From Clostridium sp. TW13 (GTDB lineage Bacteria; Bacillota; Clostridia; Clostridiales; Clostridiaceae), in the NCBI RefSeq assembly GCF_024345225.1, contig NZ_BROD01000001.1:372001-436000 (forward strand): 64,000 bases of DNA, read 5' to 3'. The notes under the pieces are model-generated. The model had not been told where the DNA came from. It worked only from the letters and a program-made list of their open reading frames with translations, and did no database searches. How positions within the stretch are numbered: position 1 is the first letter of the stretch; every line of letters begins with the position of its first letter. The position numbers were made by a program, and so were the translations under genes. Positions 8,184-17,315 of the stretch are shown piece after piece.

Positions 8184-9494
8184 ATGAATTATAAAACACA
8201 GATGGAAGCAGCTAAGAAGGGTATTGTTACAAAGGAGATGAAGGCAGTAGCTGAAAAGGAAAGAATATCTGAAGAGAGACTACTAAAGTTAGTATCAGAA
8301 GGAAAGGTGGTTATACCAGCTAATATTAATCATAAATCACTTAGTCCAGAGGGGATAGGTGATGGACTTAGAACCAAAATAAATGTAAACCTTGGTATCT
8401 CTGGTGATAGTGTAGATTATTGCAGAGAAATGGAGAAGGTAAAGCTTGCAATTAAATATGGTGCTGAAGCCATAATGGACTTAAGTAATTATGGGAAGAC
8501 TCAAGAATTTAGAGAAAAATTAATAGAGTACTCTCCAGCAATGATAGGAACTGTTCCTATGTATGATGCTATTGGGTACCTTGAAAAAGACTTGTTAGAC
8601 ATAAAAGCTAAGGATTTTCTTGATGTAGTTTTGGCACATGCAAAGGCTGGAGTTGATTTTGTTACAATACATGCAGGGATAAATAAAAGAACGATTTCGT
8701 TATTTAAAGAAGATAAAAGAAAGATGAATATAGTATCTCGAGGAGGATCTTTGCTATTTGCATGGATGGAGATGACAGGTAATGAAAATCCTTTTTATGA
8801 ATACTATGATGAACTATTAGATATTCTTAGAGAGTATGATGTTACAATCAGTTTAGGTGATGCCATGAGACCAGGTTGTATTGATGATTCTACTGATGCA
8901 GGTCAAATAACTGAACTAATTGAATTAGGGTTACTAACTAAAAGAGCATGGGAAAAGGATGTTCAAGTTATGATAGAAGGACCAGGTCATATGGCTATGA
9001 ATGAAATTGCTGCTAATATGCAAATAGAAAAGAGATTATGTCATGGAGCTCCTTTCTATGTACTTGGACCTTTAGTTACTGATATAGCTCCAGGTTATGA
9101 TCATATTACCTCTGCTATTGGTGGGGCTATAGCTGCAACACATGGTGCTAACTTCCTTTGTTATGTAACACCAGCAGAACATTTAAGACTTCCAGATATA
9201 TCAGATGTTAAGGAAGGAATAATTGCTTCAAAGATAGCAGCACATGCAGCAGATATAGCAAATGGACTTCCAGGTGCCAGAGATAGAGATAATGCAATGG
9301 CAGATGCAAGACAAAAACTCGATTGGGATGAGATGTTTAAGATTGCTATAGATGGAGAAAAAGCTAAAGAGTATTTTGAAAGTATCCCTCCAGAAGATAA
9401 ACATAGTTGTTCTATGTGCGGAAAGATGTGTGCAGTAAGAACTACTAATAAAATTTTGAATGGTGAAAAAGTAGAGCTTTATAATAAAAAATAA
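8184..9494 (+). CDS. thiC: Phosphomethylpyrimidine synthase ThiC
   Basis: A 436-residue radical SAM-type enzyme that converts 5-aminoimidazole ribonucleotide to hydroxymethylpyrimidine phosphate in thiamine synthesis. It aligns full length with the short (non-plant) ThiC form and ends with the non-canonical C-terminal cluster motif CSMCGKMC (about res 409-416), which binds the 4Fe-4S cluster. Other family blocks include [11 protein letters not shown] and [14 protein letters not shown]. The start follows AAAGGAGATATG at good distance. Transcription is controlled by the TPP riboswitch and terminator upstream. No other thiamine gene is adjacent. Confidence 0.98.
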   Translation: MNYKTQMEAAKKGIVTKEMKAVAEKERISEERLLKLVSEGKVVIPANINHKSLSPEGIGDGLRTKINVNLGISGDSVDYCREMEKVKLAIKYGAEAIMDLSNYGKTQEFREKLIEYSPAMIGTVPMYDAIGYLEKDLLDIKAKDFLDVVLAHAKAGVDFVTIHAGINKRTISLFKEDKRKMNIVSRGGSLLFAWMEMTGNENPFYEYYDELLDILREYDVTISLGDAMRPGCIDDSTDAGQITELIELGLLTKRAWEKDVQVMIEGPGHMAMNEIAANMQIEKRLCHGAPFYVLGPLVTDIAPGYDHITSAIGGAIAATHGANFLCYVTPAEHLRLPDISDVKEGIIASKIAAHAADIANGLPGARDRDNAMADARQKLDWDEMFKIAIDGEKAKEYFESIPPEDKHSCSMCGKMCAVRTTNKILNGEKVELYNKK

Positions 9495-9621
9495 TTATAA
9501 ACCCCCTAGTGAATAATTACATTAAATTATTGGAATAATTCAGCAGGTGAGGATATTGACAATCAAATAGAAAAGAATTATCCTAGTAATAGATGCAAAT
9601 GATTTGCAAGTGGAGGTCGGG

Positions 9622-10509
9622 ATGTTAAAAAAAATATTTATATCAATAATGAGTGTGGGGATTGTTCTCACAGCAGCAGGATGTACTGTAGCTAAGGATA
9701 CTAAAAGCAATAATGGAAAGATTAATGTTGTGGCTAGTATAAATTCAGTAAGAGATTTTGCACAAAAAGTTGGTGGGGATAAGGTAAATGTAACTTTATT
9801 GGTTCCAGAAGGCACAGAGCCACATGACTTTGATCCTAAACCTAAGGATTTAGAAAAGCTAGCTAATGCAGATTTATTCGTATATAGTGGAGCTGGCATG
9901 GAAGATTGGGTTGATTCTGTAAAATCTGCAGTTGGAAGCAGTGAGAAACTTACAATTTTAGATGCTAGTAAAAATGTAGATTTAATAAAGAGTGATGGTA
10001 AAACTGATCCACATATTTGGTTAAGTTTAAAGGAAGCTAAAAATCAATCAAAAAGTATATTGGATGAGCTTATTAAGTTAGACTCAAAGGATAAAAGTTA
10101 TTTTGAACAAAATTATAATAATTTTGCAAAGGAGTTAGATGACTTATATAATTCAAATAAATCTAGATTTGCTTCATTAGCTAACAAAGACTTTGTGACA
10201 GGTCATGAGGCTTTTGGATACTTATGCAGGGACTTTGGTCTTACTCAAAAAAGTGTAGAAGATATGTTTGCGGAGGGAGAACCTACTCCTAAAAAACAAG
10301 CTACTTTGGTAAAGTTCTGTAGAGATAATAATATAAAAACTATATTTATGGAAACATTGGCTAGTCCAAAAGTATCTGAAACTTTAGCAAATGAAGTTAA
10401 TGCAAAAGTTGAAAAAATATATACACTTGAAAGCAAAGAAGATGGATTGGATTATGTTCAAGCAATGAAGAAAAATTTAGATAAAATATATGATTCTTTA
10501 AAAAAATAA
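9622..10509 (+). CDS. Zinc/manganese ABC transporter substrate-binding lipoprotein (ZnuA/TroA family)
   Basis: A 295-residue lipoprotein: signal peptide with lipobox LTAAGC (Cys near res 20), then a cluster A-I metal-binding protein. Candidate ligands are His in EPHDFDP (about res 66), DPHIWLS (about 130) and GHEAFGY (about 194), followed by an acidic residue in the last lobe (FMETL region). There is no long His-rich loop between the first two ligands. It would capture Zn(II) or Mn(II) outside the membrane for an ABC permease, but no permease or ATPase gene is adjacent, so it is an orphan here. The ATG at 9622 follows GGAGG; an in-frame TTG at 9604 was rejected because it lacks a site. Confidence 0.88.
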   Translation: MLKKIFISIMSVGIVLTAAGCTVAKDTKSNNGKINVVASINSVRDFAQKVGGDKVNVTLLVPEGTEPHDFDPKPKDLEKLANADLFVYSGAGMEDWVDSVKSAVGSSEKLTILDASKNVDLIKSDGKTDPHIWLSLKEAKNQSKSILDELIKLDSKDKSYFEQNYNNFAKELDDLYNSNKSRFASLANKDFVTGHEAFGYLCRDFGLTQKSVEDMFAEGEPTPKKQATLVKFCRDNNIKTIFMETLASPKVSETLANEVNAKVEKIYTLESKEDGLDYVQAMKKNLDKIYDSLKK

Positions 10510-10601
10510 AGATAAATTGTAATCTCACTTTTAATTTAAGAGAAAAATAGGTAAGATGTATATAGTACACTTATAAAAATCTTTTAAATTGAGGTGGGAT
10601 T

Positions 10602-11006
10602 ATGTTTTTTAAAGAAAAATTTATAAAATATCTAGAAGCTAATAAAATACCTTTTAGAAAAGAAGAATCACTATTATTTTTAAAGATCAAAGGAAGTAAT
10701 GAAGAGAGTTTTGAAGTTTATTTAAGATTTGATGAAAACAGTATAGCGTTAGGCTTAGCAAAAGGGTTAACATATGAAAAAGATAGGGAGATAGATGTTC
10801 TTGAAATATTAAATGAAATTAATAGCTTGGAGGACAATTACATAAAGTTTAAAGTTTGTAATGGTATGATTTTATCAGATGTAAATATTCCTATACTAAG
10901 TGCAGATATCAATTATAAGAAGTTAGAAGAAATTATTTTAGACTTTGTTGCAACTATGGAAATGTATTTAAGAGATATATATGAAGTATTGGAAGAAGAG
11001 GTGTAA
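10602..11006 (+). CDS. Small cytoplasmic protein, YbjN-like fold, unknown function
   Basis: 134 residues, acidic, with no signal or membrane helix. The order (alpha, beta strands with LFLKIKG and FEVYLRFD, then LNEINSLEDNYIKFKVCNG, a short strand, and a long C-terminal helix) matches the YbjN / secretion-chaperone-like fold by eye. Start follows GAGGTGGGATT. Its stop codon overlaps the start of the next gene (TAATG), so they are co-translated and may act as partners. Function unknown; the fold call is weak. Confidence 0.7.
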   Translation: MFFKEKFIKYLEANKIPFRKEESLLFLKIKGSNEESFEVYLRFDENSIALGLAKGLTYEKDREIDVLEILNEINSLEDNYIKFKVCNGMILSDVNIPILSADINYKKLEEIILDFVATMEMYLRDIYEVLEEEV

Positions 11007-11398
11007 TGATGATAGATTTAGATGAATTTAGTATGGTACTAAATCAGAAGAGCATAAAACACGACTTGCAAAATATTGATGATGATATTCAACAGATAAT
11101 ATTTAAACTGAATGATAAAGAGGTAAATATGTTTTTATGTGAGGAAACTCATATTAAAATGTTTATTTCTTTAAATAAATGTATAAAAGACATGAATGTA
11201 GAGAAAGCATTAGAAAAAATAAATGATATTAATGTGACTGATAATGAAATTACATTAGCTCTTTTAGGTGATAATAAAATATATATTACAAAGTCTATTC
11301 CGTTTATTGGAGAAGTAGATTGGGAAAAAATATTTTCAATCCTACAAGAAATTGTAGATAGATCAGAAAAAGTAGTTTCAAATTTTATACAGTTATAG
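11006..11398 (+). CDS. Small cytoplasmic protein, likely partner or paralogue of upstream gene
   Basis: 130 residues with the same layout as the previous protein: N-terminal helix, strands, EKALEKINDINVTDNEI, then a long helix from about res 105. Likely a distant paralogue. The ATG overlaps the upstream stop as TAATG; a second ATG three bases on is equally placed relative to GAAGAGGTG. No catalytic motif is visible. Followed by a palindromic repeat and the MutS-like gene. Confidence 0.68.
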   Translation: MMIDLDEFSMVLNQKSIKHDLQNIDDDIQQIIFKLNDKEVNMFLCEETHIKMFISLNKCIKDMNVEKALEKINDINVTDNEITLALLGDNKIYITKSIPFIGEVDWEKIFSILQEIVDRSEKVVSNFIQL

Positions 11399-11424
11399 TA
11401 ATATATATTTATACTATGAGATTT

Positions 11425-11472
11425 AGGCATCTGAAAATAAATAAAATATTTAAATATTTTTGAAGACGCCTT
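11425..11472. repeat. Short palindromic repeat copy between YbjN-like and MutS-like genes
   Basis: Left end AGGCATCTGAAAATAAATA, right end ATTTTTGAAGACGCCT, and an AT core AAATATTTAAATATTT that is itself self-complementary. The whole 48 bp can form one hairpin. It contains a TTG that opens in frame with the MutS-like gene downstream but is not a credible start. Confidence 0.8.
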
Positions 11473-11492
11473 ATTATGGAAAGGGTAGGTAT

Positions 11493-13289
11493 ATGGAAGA
11501 ACGGATTAAATTTTATGATAAGAAAATAGAAGGTGCCAGAGAAGAATTAAAACAATTAAAAAGCAGATGTGATTTTTACAGTATTCTTAGATTTATTATA
11601 ATTGCAGTACTTATAGTAGCACTATATATTTCTTATAAGAATGCTAATAATAATTTAGCAATAATGTCCATAGTTATAGCAGTTGCAACTTTTTCTATAG
11701 TTGCATCTATACATTCAAAGGCATTGTATGAGCAAAGCAAGATAAAGACATTAGTTAAGGTAAATGAGGAAGCAAAAGCAAGACTTAATGGTGAATGGAA
11801 GAAATTTGAGGATGATGGTCATGAATACTTAAAAGTAGAACATCCATATGTAAATGACCTCGACATATTTGGAAAAAGTTCACTTTTCCAATGGGTTAAT
11901 ACTACTACAACTCAATTTGGAAGAAATAGATTAAAGGAAATTCTTTCAATGGATAAACTTCCAACTAAAGAAGATATATTAAGAAGACAAAGTATTATTA
12001 GAGAATTAGGAGAAAAGGTAGACTTTAGGCAAAAGGTTCAGATTGAAGGAAGCATAGAAGAGAAGGGAAAAGGTGATCCTGAAAGTTTTGTAGCTTGGGC
12101 AAAAGAGAGTAATGATAAGATTTTAAAGCCGTATAATACAGTTATATCTTTCTTGTGTCCAATATTATTAATTGCATCTATAATAATATATTTTAGTACC
12201 CATGTTATATCTAGAGCTATTCCTTTAGCAGTAACAGTTCTAAATATAATTATTTTAAGAATAGGAAAATCAGAAATTGAAACTGCCTTAGATACTCTTT
12301 ATGATGTGAAATATAAGATTAGTAAGTATTTTAACATAATTAATCTTATCGAAAATGAATCATTTGAAGATGAAAATCTTAAAAAGTTGAAAGCAAAATT
12401 AAACAGTAATGGCTTAAACGCAGTTAATGAAATGAAAGAACTTGATAGGATTGCTGTGAAAGTCAGAGATAGGGGCAATATGGTTTATATAATTATAAAC
12501 ATATTATTACTTTGGGATTGTCATCTACTAAAGCAGCTAGAATTGTGGAGAAGAAAAAGCGGTAATACAGTGGAAGCTTGGTTTGAAGTTATAGGAGAAT
12601 TTGAAGCATACATGAGTATTGCTAATATTAGTGGAGATTTTAATAAGTATTCATTCCCTAAAATAGAAGATAAATTAACTATAAGTGGCAAAGAAATAGC
12701 ACATCCATTAATAGGGGAAAGAGCTATAAGCAACAACTTTTCTTTAGAGAAAGATAAAAGTATAATTCTTATTACAGGTTCTAATATGTCAGGAAAAAGT
12801 ACATTTTTAAGAACTGTAGGTATAAATATGATATTATCTTATATCGGAGCACCTGTTTGTGCAAAAGAATTCAGTACACCTATATTAAATATTTATACAT
12901 GTATGAGAATTGGAGATAACCTAGAGGAAAATATATCTTCATTTTATGCTGAAATCTTAAGAATTAAGATACTTATGGAAGCAGTAAACAGAGGAGAGCA
13001 TGTATTTTTCTTATTAGATGAAATTTTTAAAGGAACTAACTCTATGGATAGGCATACAGGAGCAGAGATGCTTATAAACCAACTATCTAAAAAGCCAGCC
13101 TTAGGCTTTGTTTCAACTCATGATTTAGAGCTATGTGACTTACAAGATAGTAATAACAAGGTGACAAACTATCACTTCAAAGAACATTATGTAAATAATG
13201 AAATAAAATTTGATTATACACTTAGAAGTGGTAAGTCTACTACAAGAAATGCAGTATATCTTATGAGGATGGCAGGAATAGACATATAA
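11493..13289 (+). CDS. Membrane-anchored MutS-family ATPase
   Basis: 598 residues. The C-terminal half is a MutS domain V ATPase: Walker A GSNMSGKST (about res 428), a GDNLEENISSFYAE block, Walker B FFLLDEIF (about res 504) followed by GTNSMDRHTGAE, and STHDLEL. The N-terminal half lacks the mismatch-binding domain of MutS1 and has four hydrophobic helices in two pairs (about res 27-50, 55-74, 217-235, 241-258), so it is probably membrane bound. Such MutS-like proteins are widespread in Clostridia and Bacteroidetes without a settled function; a role in mismatch repair should not be assumed. The ATG at 11493 follows AAAGGGTAGGT; an upstream TTG at 11460 lies in the palindromic repeat. Confidence 0.85.
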   Translation: MEERIKFYDKKIEGAREELKQLKSRCDFYSILRFIIIAVLIVALYISYKNANNNLAIMSIVIAVATFSIVASIHSKALYEQSKIKTLVKVNEEAKARLNGEWKKFEDDGHEYLKVEHPYVNDLDIFGKSSLFQWVNTTTTQFGRNRLKEILSMDKLPTKEDILRRQSIIRELGEKVDFRQKVQIEGSIEEKGKGDPESFVAWAKESNDKILKPYNTVISFLCPILLIASIIIYFSTHVISRAIPLAVTVLNIIILRIGKSEIETALDTLYDVKYKISKYFNIINLIENESFEDENLKKLKAKLNSNGLNAVNEMKELDRIAVKVRDRGNMVYIIINILLLWDCHLLKQLELWRRKSGNTVEAWFEVIGEFEAYMSIANISGDFNKYSFPKIEDKLTISGKEIAHPLIGERAISNNFSLEKDKSIILITGSNMSGKSTFLRTVGINMILSYIGAPVCAKEFSTPILNIYTCMRIGDNLEENISSFYAEILRIKILMEAVNRGEHVFFLLDEIFKGTNSMDRHTGAEMLINQLSKKPALGFVSTHDLELCDLQDSNNKVTNYHFKEHYVNNEIKFDYTLRSGKSTTRNAVYLMRMAGIDI

Positions 13290-13318
13290 TATTTTTAGCT
13301 TAATCAATGATTTTTTGA

Positions 13319-13324
13319 TATAAT
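13319..13324 (+). promoter_or_regulatory. Probable -10 box for the DUF262 gene
   Basis: TATAAT in the context TTGATATAATATAC, 12 bases before the structured leader and about 117 before the TTG start. No good -35 element was found at 17 bases, so confidence is moderate. Confidence 0.4.
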
Positions 13325-13330
13325 ATACAA

Positions 13331-13422
13331 GGCTGCTAAAACAAAAGCATTGTTTTGGCCAAAAGAAGAAGGAAATATGGGGAAGATGATGCCTTAGTGG
13401 AGTAGTCTTATCCCATATTTAA
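13331..13422 (+). promoter_or_regulatory. Structured 5' leader of the DUF262 gene
   Basis: Two hairpins lie between the -10 box and the start codon: first GGC...AAAACAA / TTGTTTT...GCC (13331-13360), second a perfect 9-bp AAATATGGG / CCCATATTT stem (13373-13381 with 13412-13420) with an inner AAGA/TCTT pairing. The ribosome binding site TAGGAGGA starts a few bases after the second stem. No known riboswitch class was recognised. Neither hairpin has a trailing T-run, so control, if any, would be at translation or RNA stability. Confidence 0.5.
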
Positions 13423-13440
13423 TTTTAGGAGGAAAGAATT

Positions 13441-15186
13441 TTGTTTACCGAAAAGATAAAAGCAAAAGAGTATTATGTAAAAGATTTATTTAGTGACAAG
13501 TTTTTGTTTGAGATTCCAGATTATCAGAGAGCATATTCTTGGACACGCGAAAACTTAAATCAGTTGATTGATGACATAGAAGATTCTATAGAAAATAATA
13601 AAGATCAATATGGTGAGAAATTTGAAAATTATGAACCATATTTTATAGGTAGCATAGTTTTATGCTCAAAGGAATTTAAGGATGATGGATCAGGATTATA
13701 TGATGTTATTGATGGACAACAAAGATTAACTTCAATAATAATGTTAATTGCTACAATGAGAGATCTAGTAGAAAATAAAGAATATAAAAAGGTTTTATCT
13801 TCTTTAATTTATCAAAAGCCTAACGACTTAATGGGAGTAAAGGAAAGTATACGTGTAAAAGTTAGAGGCAAGGAACTAGACTTTTTTAAAGAGTACATAT
13901 TATCAGAAGGTGGAACGGCTAATATTTTAGAAGTGGACAATTCTGAACTTGAAGATGCAAAAATAAATATGCTTACAGCAGTGAAAGTATTTAGATCTAG
14001 ATTTTTTGATGAAAATGAAGAATTATTATTTGATAAATTAAATAAATTTATAAGATATTTACTTCAAAAAGTAATACTAGTAGTAATAACTACAGATTCA
14101 TTTGCTTCAGCATTTAGATTATTTAATGTTATAAATGCTAGAGGATTACCACTTACCAATGCAGATTTATTAAAAAGTGAAAATTTAAGAGTTATAGATG
14201 AAAAAGTAAGAATTAAGTATACAGATATATGGGAAACAGATGAAGGTGAGCTTGGAAAAGAAGATATGGAAATGCTTATTAGCTTTATGAGGACTATGAA
14301 GCTTAATAGAAAAGCAAATTCAACTGTATATGAAGAATTTAACAAAAAAATATTTGTTGCTGAGCCAGAGTATAGAGGTGAAAAATTCATAGAGCATCTT
14401 CACAGTATTAAAGAAATATATATTCAATACATATTGGAAGGCAAGATTAGCGTAGAAAATAAGGAAGATGAAATATACTATAAAAATTTAATAACAGTTA
14501 TGAAGGATTTCTTATCTTTTGATGAATGGATAACAGCTGTAATTAAGTTTATTGAGAAGTATAAAGAAGATAAATTAGTACTAGACTTTGTTAAAGCACT
14601 TGAAAAGAGAATTGTGATAGATTGGGTAAATGGAAATTCATTTGCTGATAGACTGGCGAGAATTTATAGAATTCTTGAGACTATAGATAAATGTGAAAAA
14701 GGAACTGATGTAATTAAATCAGATGTATTTATAGGGGATATAGAAAGAACTTCAAGCTATTTTGCAAATTCTTTAGATGATATAGAATTCTATAGTAAGG
14801 GCAGAATGATGATTCCTAAGTATATATTAATTAGATTAGACATGGAACTTAGAAAGAAAGAAAACTTACAATATAGTAATAAGGTTATGCTAGAGCATAT
14901 CTTACCTAGAAATGCCAAAGAAGCTTATTGGACAGCTAATTTTACAGTGGAGCAAAGAAGAAATTGGGCTAATAAATTAGGTAATCTAGTAATTATTACA
15001 GGTGCAAAGAACAGCAAAATTAATAACAAGGCTTTTGCTGAAAAGATAGAAAATTACATTTCAAAGAAAAGTGAGTTTGCAATTACAGATGAAATTAAAG
15101 TACTAAAGGATTGGAATATGCAAGCTATAAAAGATAGGCAAGAATCTTTAGTTGAAAGATGTAAAGAGTTATTTACTAAGTTTTAA
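13441..15186 (+). CDS. DUF262/DUF1524 protein, GmrSD-like putative modification-dependent endonuclease
   Basis: 581 residues. The N-terminal DUF262 (ParB-like NTPase fold) shows DYQRAYSW (about res 27), the FIGSIVL strand and DGQQRLTS (about res 90). The C-terminal DUF1524 shows LEHILPRN (about res 484) and LGNLVIIT...N..N..F..K, the His-Asn pattern of an HNH-type nuclease. Both halves in one chain is the GmrSD/SspE-like architecture, which in characterised members restricts modified phage DNA. Substrate here is unknown. Start is TTG, 7 bases after AGGAGGA; there is no better in-frame ATG nearby. It is a single gene with its own leader and terminator, adjacent to the MutS-like gene. No methylase or Dnd/Ssp genes are nearby. 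Confidence 0.87.
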   Translation: MFTEKIKAKEYYVKDLFSDKFLFEIPDYQRAYSWTRENLNQLIDDIEDSIENNKDQYGEKFENYEPYFIGSIVLCSKEFKDDGSGLYDVIDGQQRLTSIIMLIATMRDLVENKEYKKVLSSLIYQKPNDLMGVKESIRVKVRGKELDFFKEYILSEGGTANILEVDNSELEDAKINMLTAVKVFRSRFFDENEELLFDKLNKFIRYLLQKVILVVITTDSFASAFRLFNVINARGLPLTNADLLKSENLRVIDEKVRIKYTDIWETDEGELGKEDMEMLISFMRTMKLNRKANSTVYEEFNKKIFVAEPEYRGEKFIEHLHSIKEIYIQYILEGKISVENKEDEIYYKNLITVMKDFLSFDEWITAVIKFIEKYKEDKLVLDFVKALEKRIVIDWVNGNSFADRLARIYRILETIDKCEKGTDVIKSDVFIGDIERTSSYFANSLDDIEFYSKGRMMIPKYILIRLDMELRKKENLQYSNKVMLEHILPRNAKEAYWTANFTVEQRRNWANKLGNLVIITGAKNSKINNKAFAEKIENYISKKSEFAITDEIKVLKDWNMQAIKDRQESLVERCKELFTKF

Positions 15187-15201
15187 TTTAAATTGTATTG
15201 T

Positions 15202-15231
15202 AGAGCTGAAAATAGTCAGCTCTATTTCTTT
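15202..15231 (+). terminator. Terminator of the DUF262 gene
   Basis: AGAGCTGA / TCAGCTCT stem with a 6-base loop followed by ATTTCTTTT, 16 bases after the stop codon. Confidence 0.8.
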
Positions 15232-15451
15232 TACAAATGCAGCTGAAATGGTATTTGAGCTAAACTATTAAAATATAATTAGTTCTATATTAAATTGGTT
15301 TGAAGAATTATTAGGATTAAGAACAAAAAGTTCACAGAATACTTGCGAATAAATAGTGATAAACTAGATTTATTTAGGTAAATAGATATGGTATAATTTA
15401 ATAAAAAATAAGAGTTTCTTTGCAATATAAAATGAGAGATGGTGAGATTAG

Positions 15452-15925
15452 ATGCAAAAAGATATAAATATTAGAACAATTGAAAATGGGGAAGAATACT
15501 TAGTGGGAGAGCTAATTGTAGATTGTTTTAATAAGTATATTGCTACTGACTATTCAACAGAAGGAATAAAAGAGTTTTTAAAATATGTTGATGGCAACAG
15601 AATAAGGGAGAGAGTATCTAACAATTATTTTATGTTGATTGCAATGAATAGAGATAGAATTGTCGGAACTATAGAAGTAAAAGATTTTAATCACATTTCT
15701 CTTCTGTTTGCAGGAGATGGATACAAAAAAATTGGTATAGCGCATAAGCTTATAGATGAGGCCATACTTAAATGCCAATATTATAACAAAGGAATTCAGT
15801 GTATTTCTGCGAATTCTGCTCCGTGTTCAATTAAGTTCTATAATGATTTAGGATTTAATTCAGTGGAGGAAGAAAAAACGGTTCATGGCATAAGATTTAC
15901 ATTAATGGAACTAGAGGTAAAGTAG
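15452..15925 (+). CDS. GNAT-family N-acetyltransferase
   Basis: 157 residues with the GNAT layout: N-terminal strand IRTIENGEEY, the strand IVGTIEVKDF, acetyl-CoA loop region FAGDGYKKIGIAHKLIDEA (normally Q/R-x-x-G-x-G/A; here GYKKIGIA), then SANSAPCSIKFYNDLGF and a final strand. It would transfer an acetyl group from acetyl-CoA; substrate unknown. Start ATG after GATGGTGAGATT. A single gene between terminators. Confidence 0.87.
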   Translation: MQKDINIRTIENGEEYLVGELIVDCFNKYIATDYSTEGIKEFLKYVDGNRIRERVSNNYFMLIAMNRDRIVGTIEVKDFNHISLLFAGDGYKKIGIAHKLIDEAILKCQYYNKGIQCISANSAPCSIKFYNDLGFNSVEEEKTVHGIRFTLMELEVK

Positions 15926-16026
15926 CTCTATTAAAATAATATAATAATTTAATGAATAGTACTGCTTTTCACGCATCTATACTTAATCTATATTAATATA
16001 TTTTGTAAAAATAGATAGTTTGGGGG

Positions 16027-17250
16027 ATGGTTATTATCAATATTTTTTTAGCACGGCAGGCTATATATGATAGATCACAAAATATAATTGCATATGAGAT
16101 GTTATTTAGAAATTCTGACATAAATCAATTTGATTTAATTTCAAATGAATATAATGAGGATGATGCAACCCTAAAACTTATATCAAACTGCTCAACTATA
16201 GGTTTTAGAGAATTAACAAGTGATAAAAAAGCATTTATAAACTTTACTGAAGGAATATTGCTTAATGATATTCCAACCATTTTACCTAAAGATGTGGTCG
16301 TTATAGAAATACTAGAGAATGTAAATCCTATTCCTGAAGTTATTGAAAGTATGAAACAGCTAAAACAAAAAGGGTATGTTTTAGCATTAGATGATGTAGT
16401 ATATAGTACAAGATATAAAGAATTCGGAGATTTAATTGACATATATAAGATCGATTTTATTGATACAAACAAATTGCAAAGAAAATTACTATTAGATAAA
16501 ATAAGAAAAGTGAATCCAAAAGCAAAATTTCTAGCTGAAAAAATAGAAGATGAAGAGACATATAAAGAAGCTGCAAAAAATTTATTCACGTATTTTCAAG
16601 GATATTATTTTAGTAGACCTGTTATGATATCTGGCAAAGATATACCTATAAGAGAAGCTTGTTGTTTTAACGTTATGTTGGAGCTTATGAAAGATGAATT
16701 TGATATAGATGTAGTTGAAAAAATGATAGAATTAGATGTAGCTATGAGTTATAAGCTTATGAAGTTTTTAAATTCTGCAAAGTTTTCATTTAGACAAAGA
16801 ATCTCGTCTTTAAGGCAAGCTATAGTTATCTTAGGTAAAAATGAATTAAGAAAGTGGATTTCAGTTATTGCAGTAAGTAATATAATTAGTGATAATAATG
16901 AAGAGTTTATTAGTCAAACACTAATAAGAGCGAGGTTTTGTGAACTAATTGCACAGAATATTGAAGAAGAAAAAAATAAGGCATTTATAGTAGGCCTATT
17001 TTCTAGCATAGATACTTATTTGGATATGGATATGAGGGATGTTCTAAGAGATTTACCATTAGATGTAGATATAAAAGATGCATTAACAGGTGAAAAAAAT
17101 ACATTGAATGATATATTGGTTCTTGTAAAGGCATATGAAAATATGGATTTTGAAGAAGTAGGGAGATTATTAGAAGAATTGAAATTGGATTCAATTATAT
17201 TACCCGAATTATTTATAGATTCCATTGAGTGGTCAAATAAGATAGTGTGA
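16027..17250 (+). CDS. EAL-HDOD signalling protein (YuxH-like)
   Basis: About 407 residues. The N-terminal half is a degenerate EAL domain: YEMLFR in place of EAL, FINFTEGILL, EILENVNP, LALDDVVYS (from ALDDFG) and QGYYFSRP; several metal-binding positions are altered, so phosphodiesterase activity is doubtful. The C-terminal half (from about res 200) is an HDOD domain (LMKFLNSAKFSFRQRISSLRQAIVILG). EAL-HDOD proteins act in signalling without confirmed enzymatic activity. Start is uncertain: the ATG at 16027 directly abuts its GGGGG, while homologues usually begin at M-x-IF-ARQ; an ATT at 16033 would have normal spacing. Confidence 0.88.
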   Translation: MVIINIFLARQAIYDRSQNIIAYEMLFRNSDINQFDLISNEYNEDDATLKLISNCSTIGFRELTSDKKAFINFTEGILLNDIPTILPKDVVVIEILENVNPIPEVIESMKQLKQKGYVLALDDVVYSTRYKEFGDLIDIYKIDFIDTNKLQRKLLLDKIRKVNPKAKFLAEKIEDEETYKEAAKNLFTYFQGYYFSRPVMISGKDIPIREACCFNVMLELMKDEFDIDVVEKMIELDVAMSYKLMKFLNSAKFSFRQRISSLRQAIVILGKNELRKWISVIAVSNIISDNNEEFISQTLIRARFCELIAQNIEEEKNKAFIVGLFSSIDTYLDMDMRDVLRDLPLDVDIKDALTGEKNTLNDILVLVKAYENMDFEEVGRLLEELKLDSIILPELFIDSIEWSNKIV

Positions 17251-17315
17251 TTATGAATAATTAGCATTATTTTGAACAAAATTAGTCATAGGTTTTATTT
17301 AGAGGAGATTAGTTT

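Noticed and set aside
9540-9899. 119-residue minus-strand frame across the start of the metal-binding lipoprotein
   Set aside because: Antisense to a lipoprotein with a clear signal peptide and site; no support of its own.
11460-11492. TTG-initiated extension of the MutS-like gene
   Set aside because: The TTG and its first codons lie in a palindromic repeat; a clear AAAGGGTAGGT site precedes the ATG at 11493.
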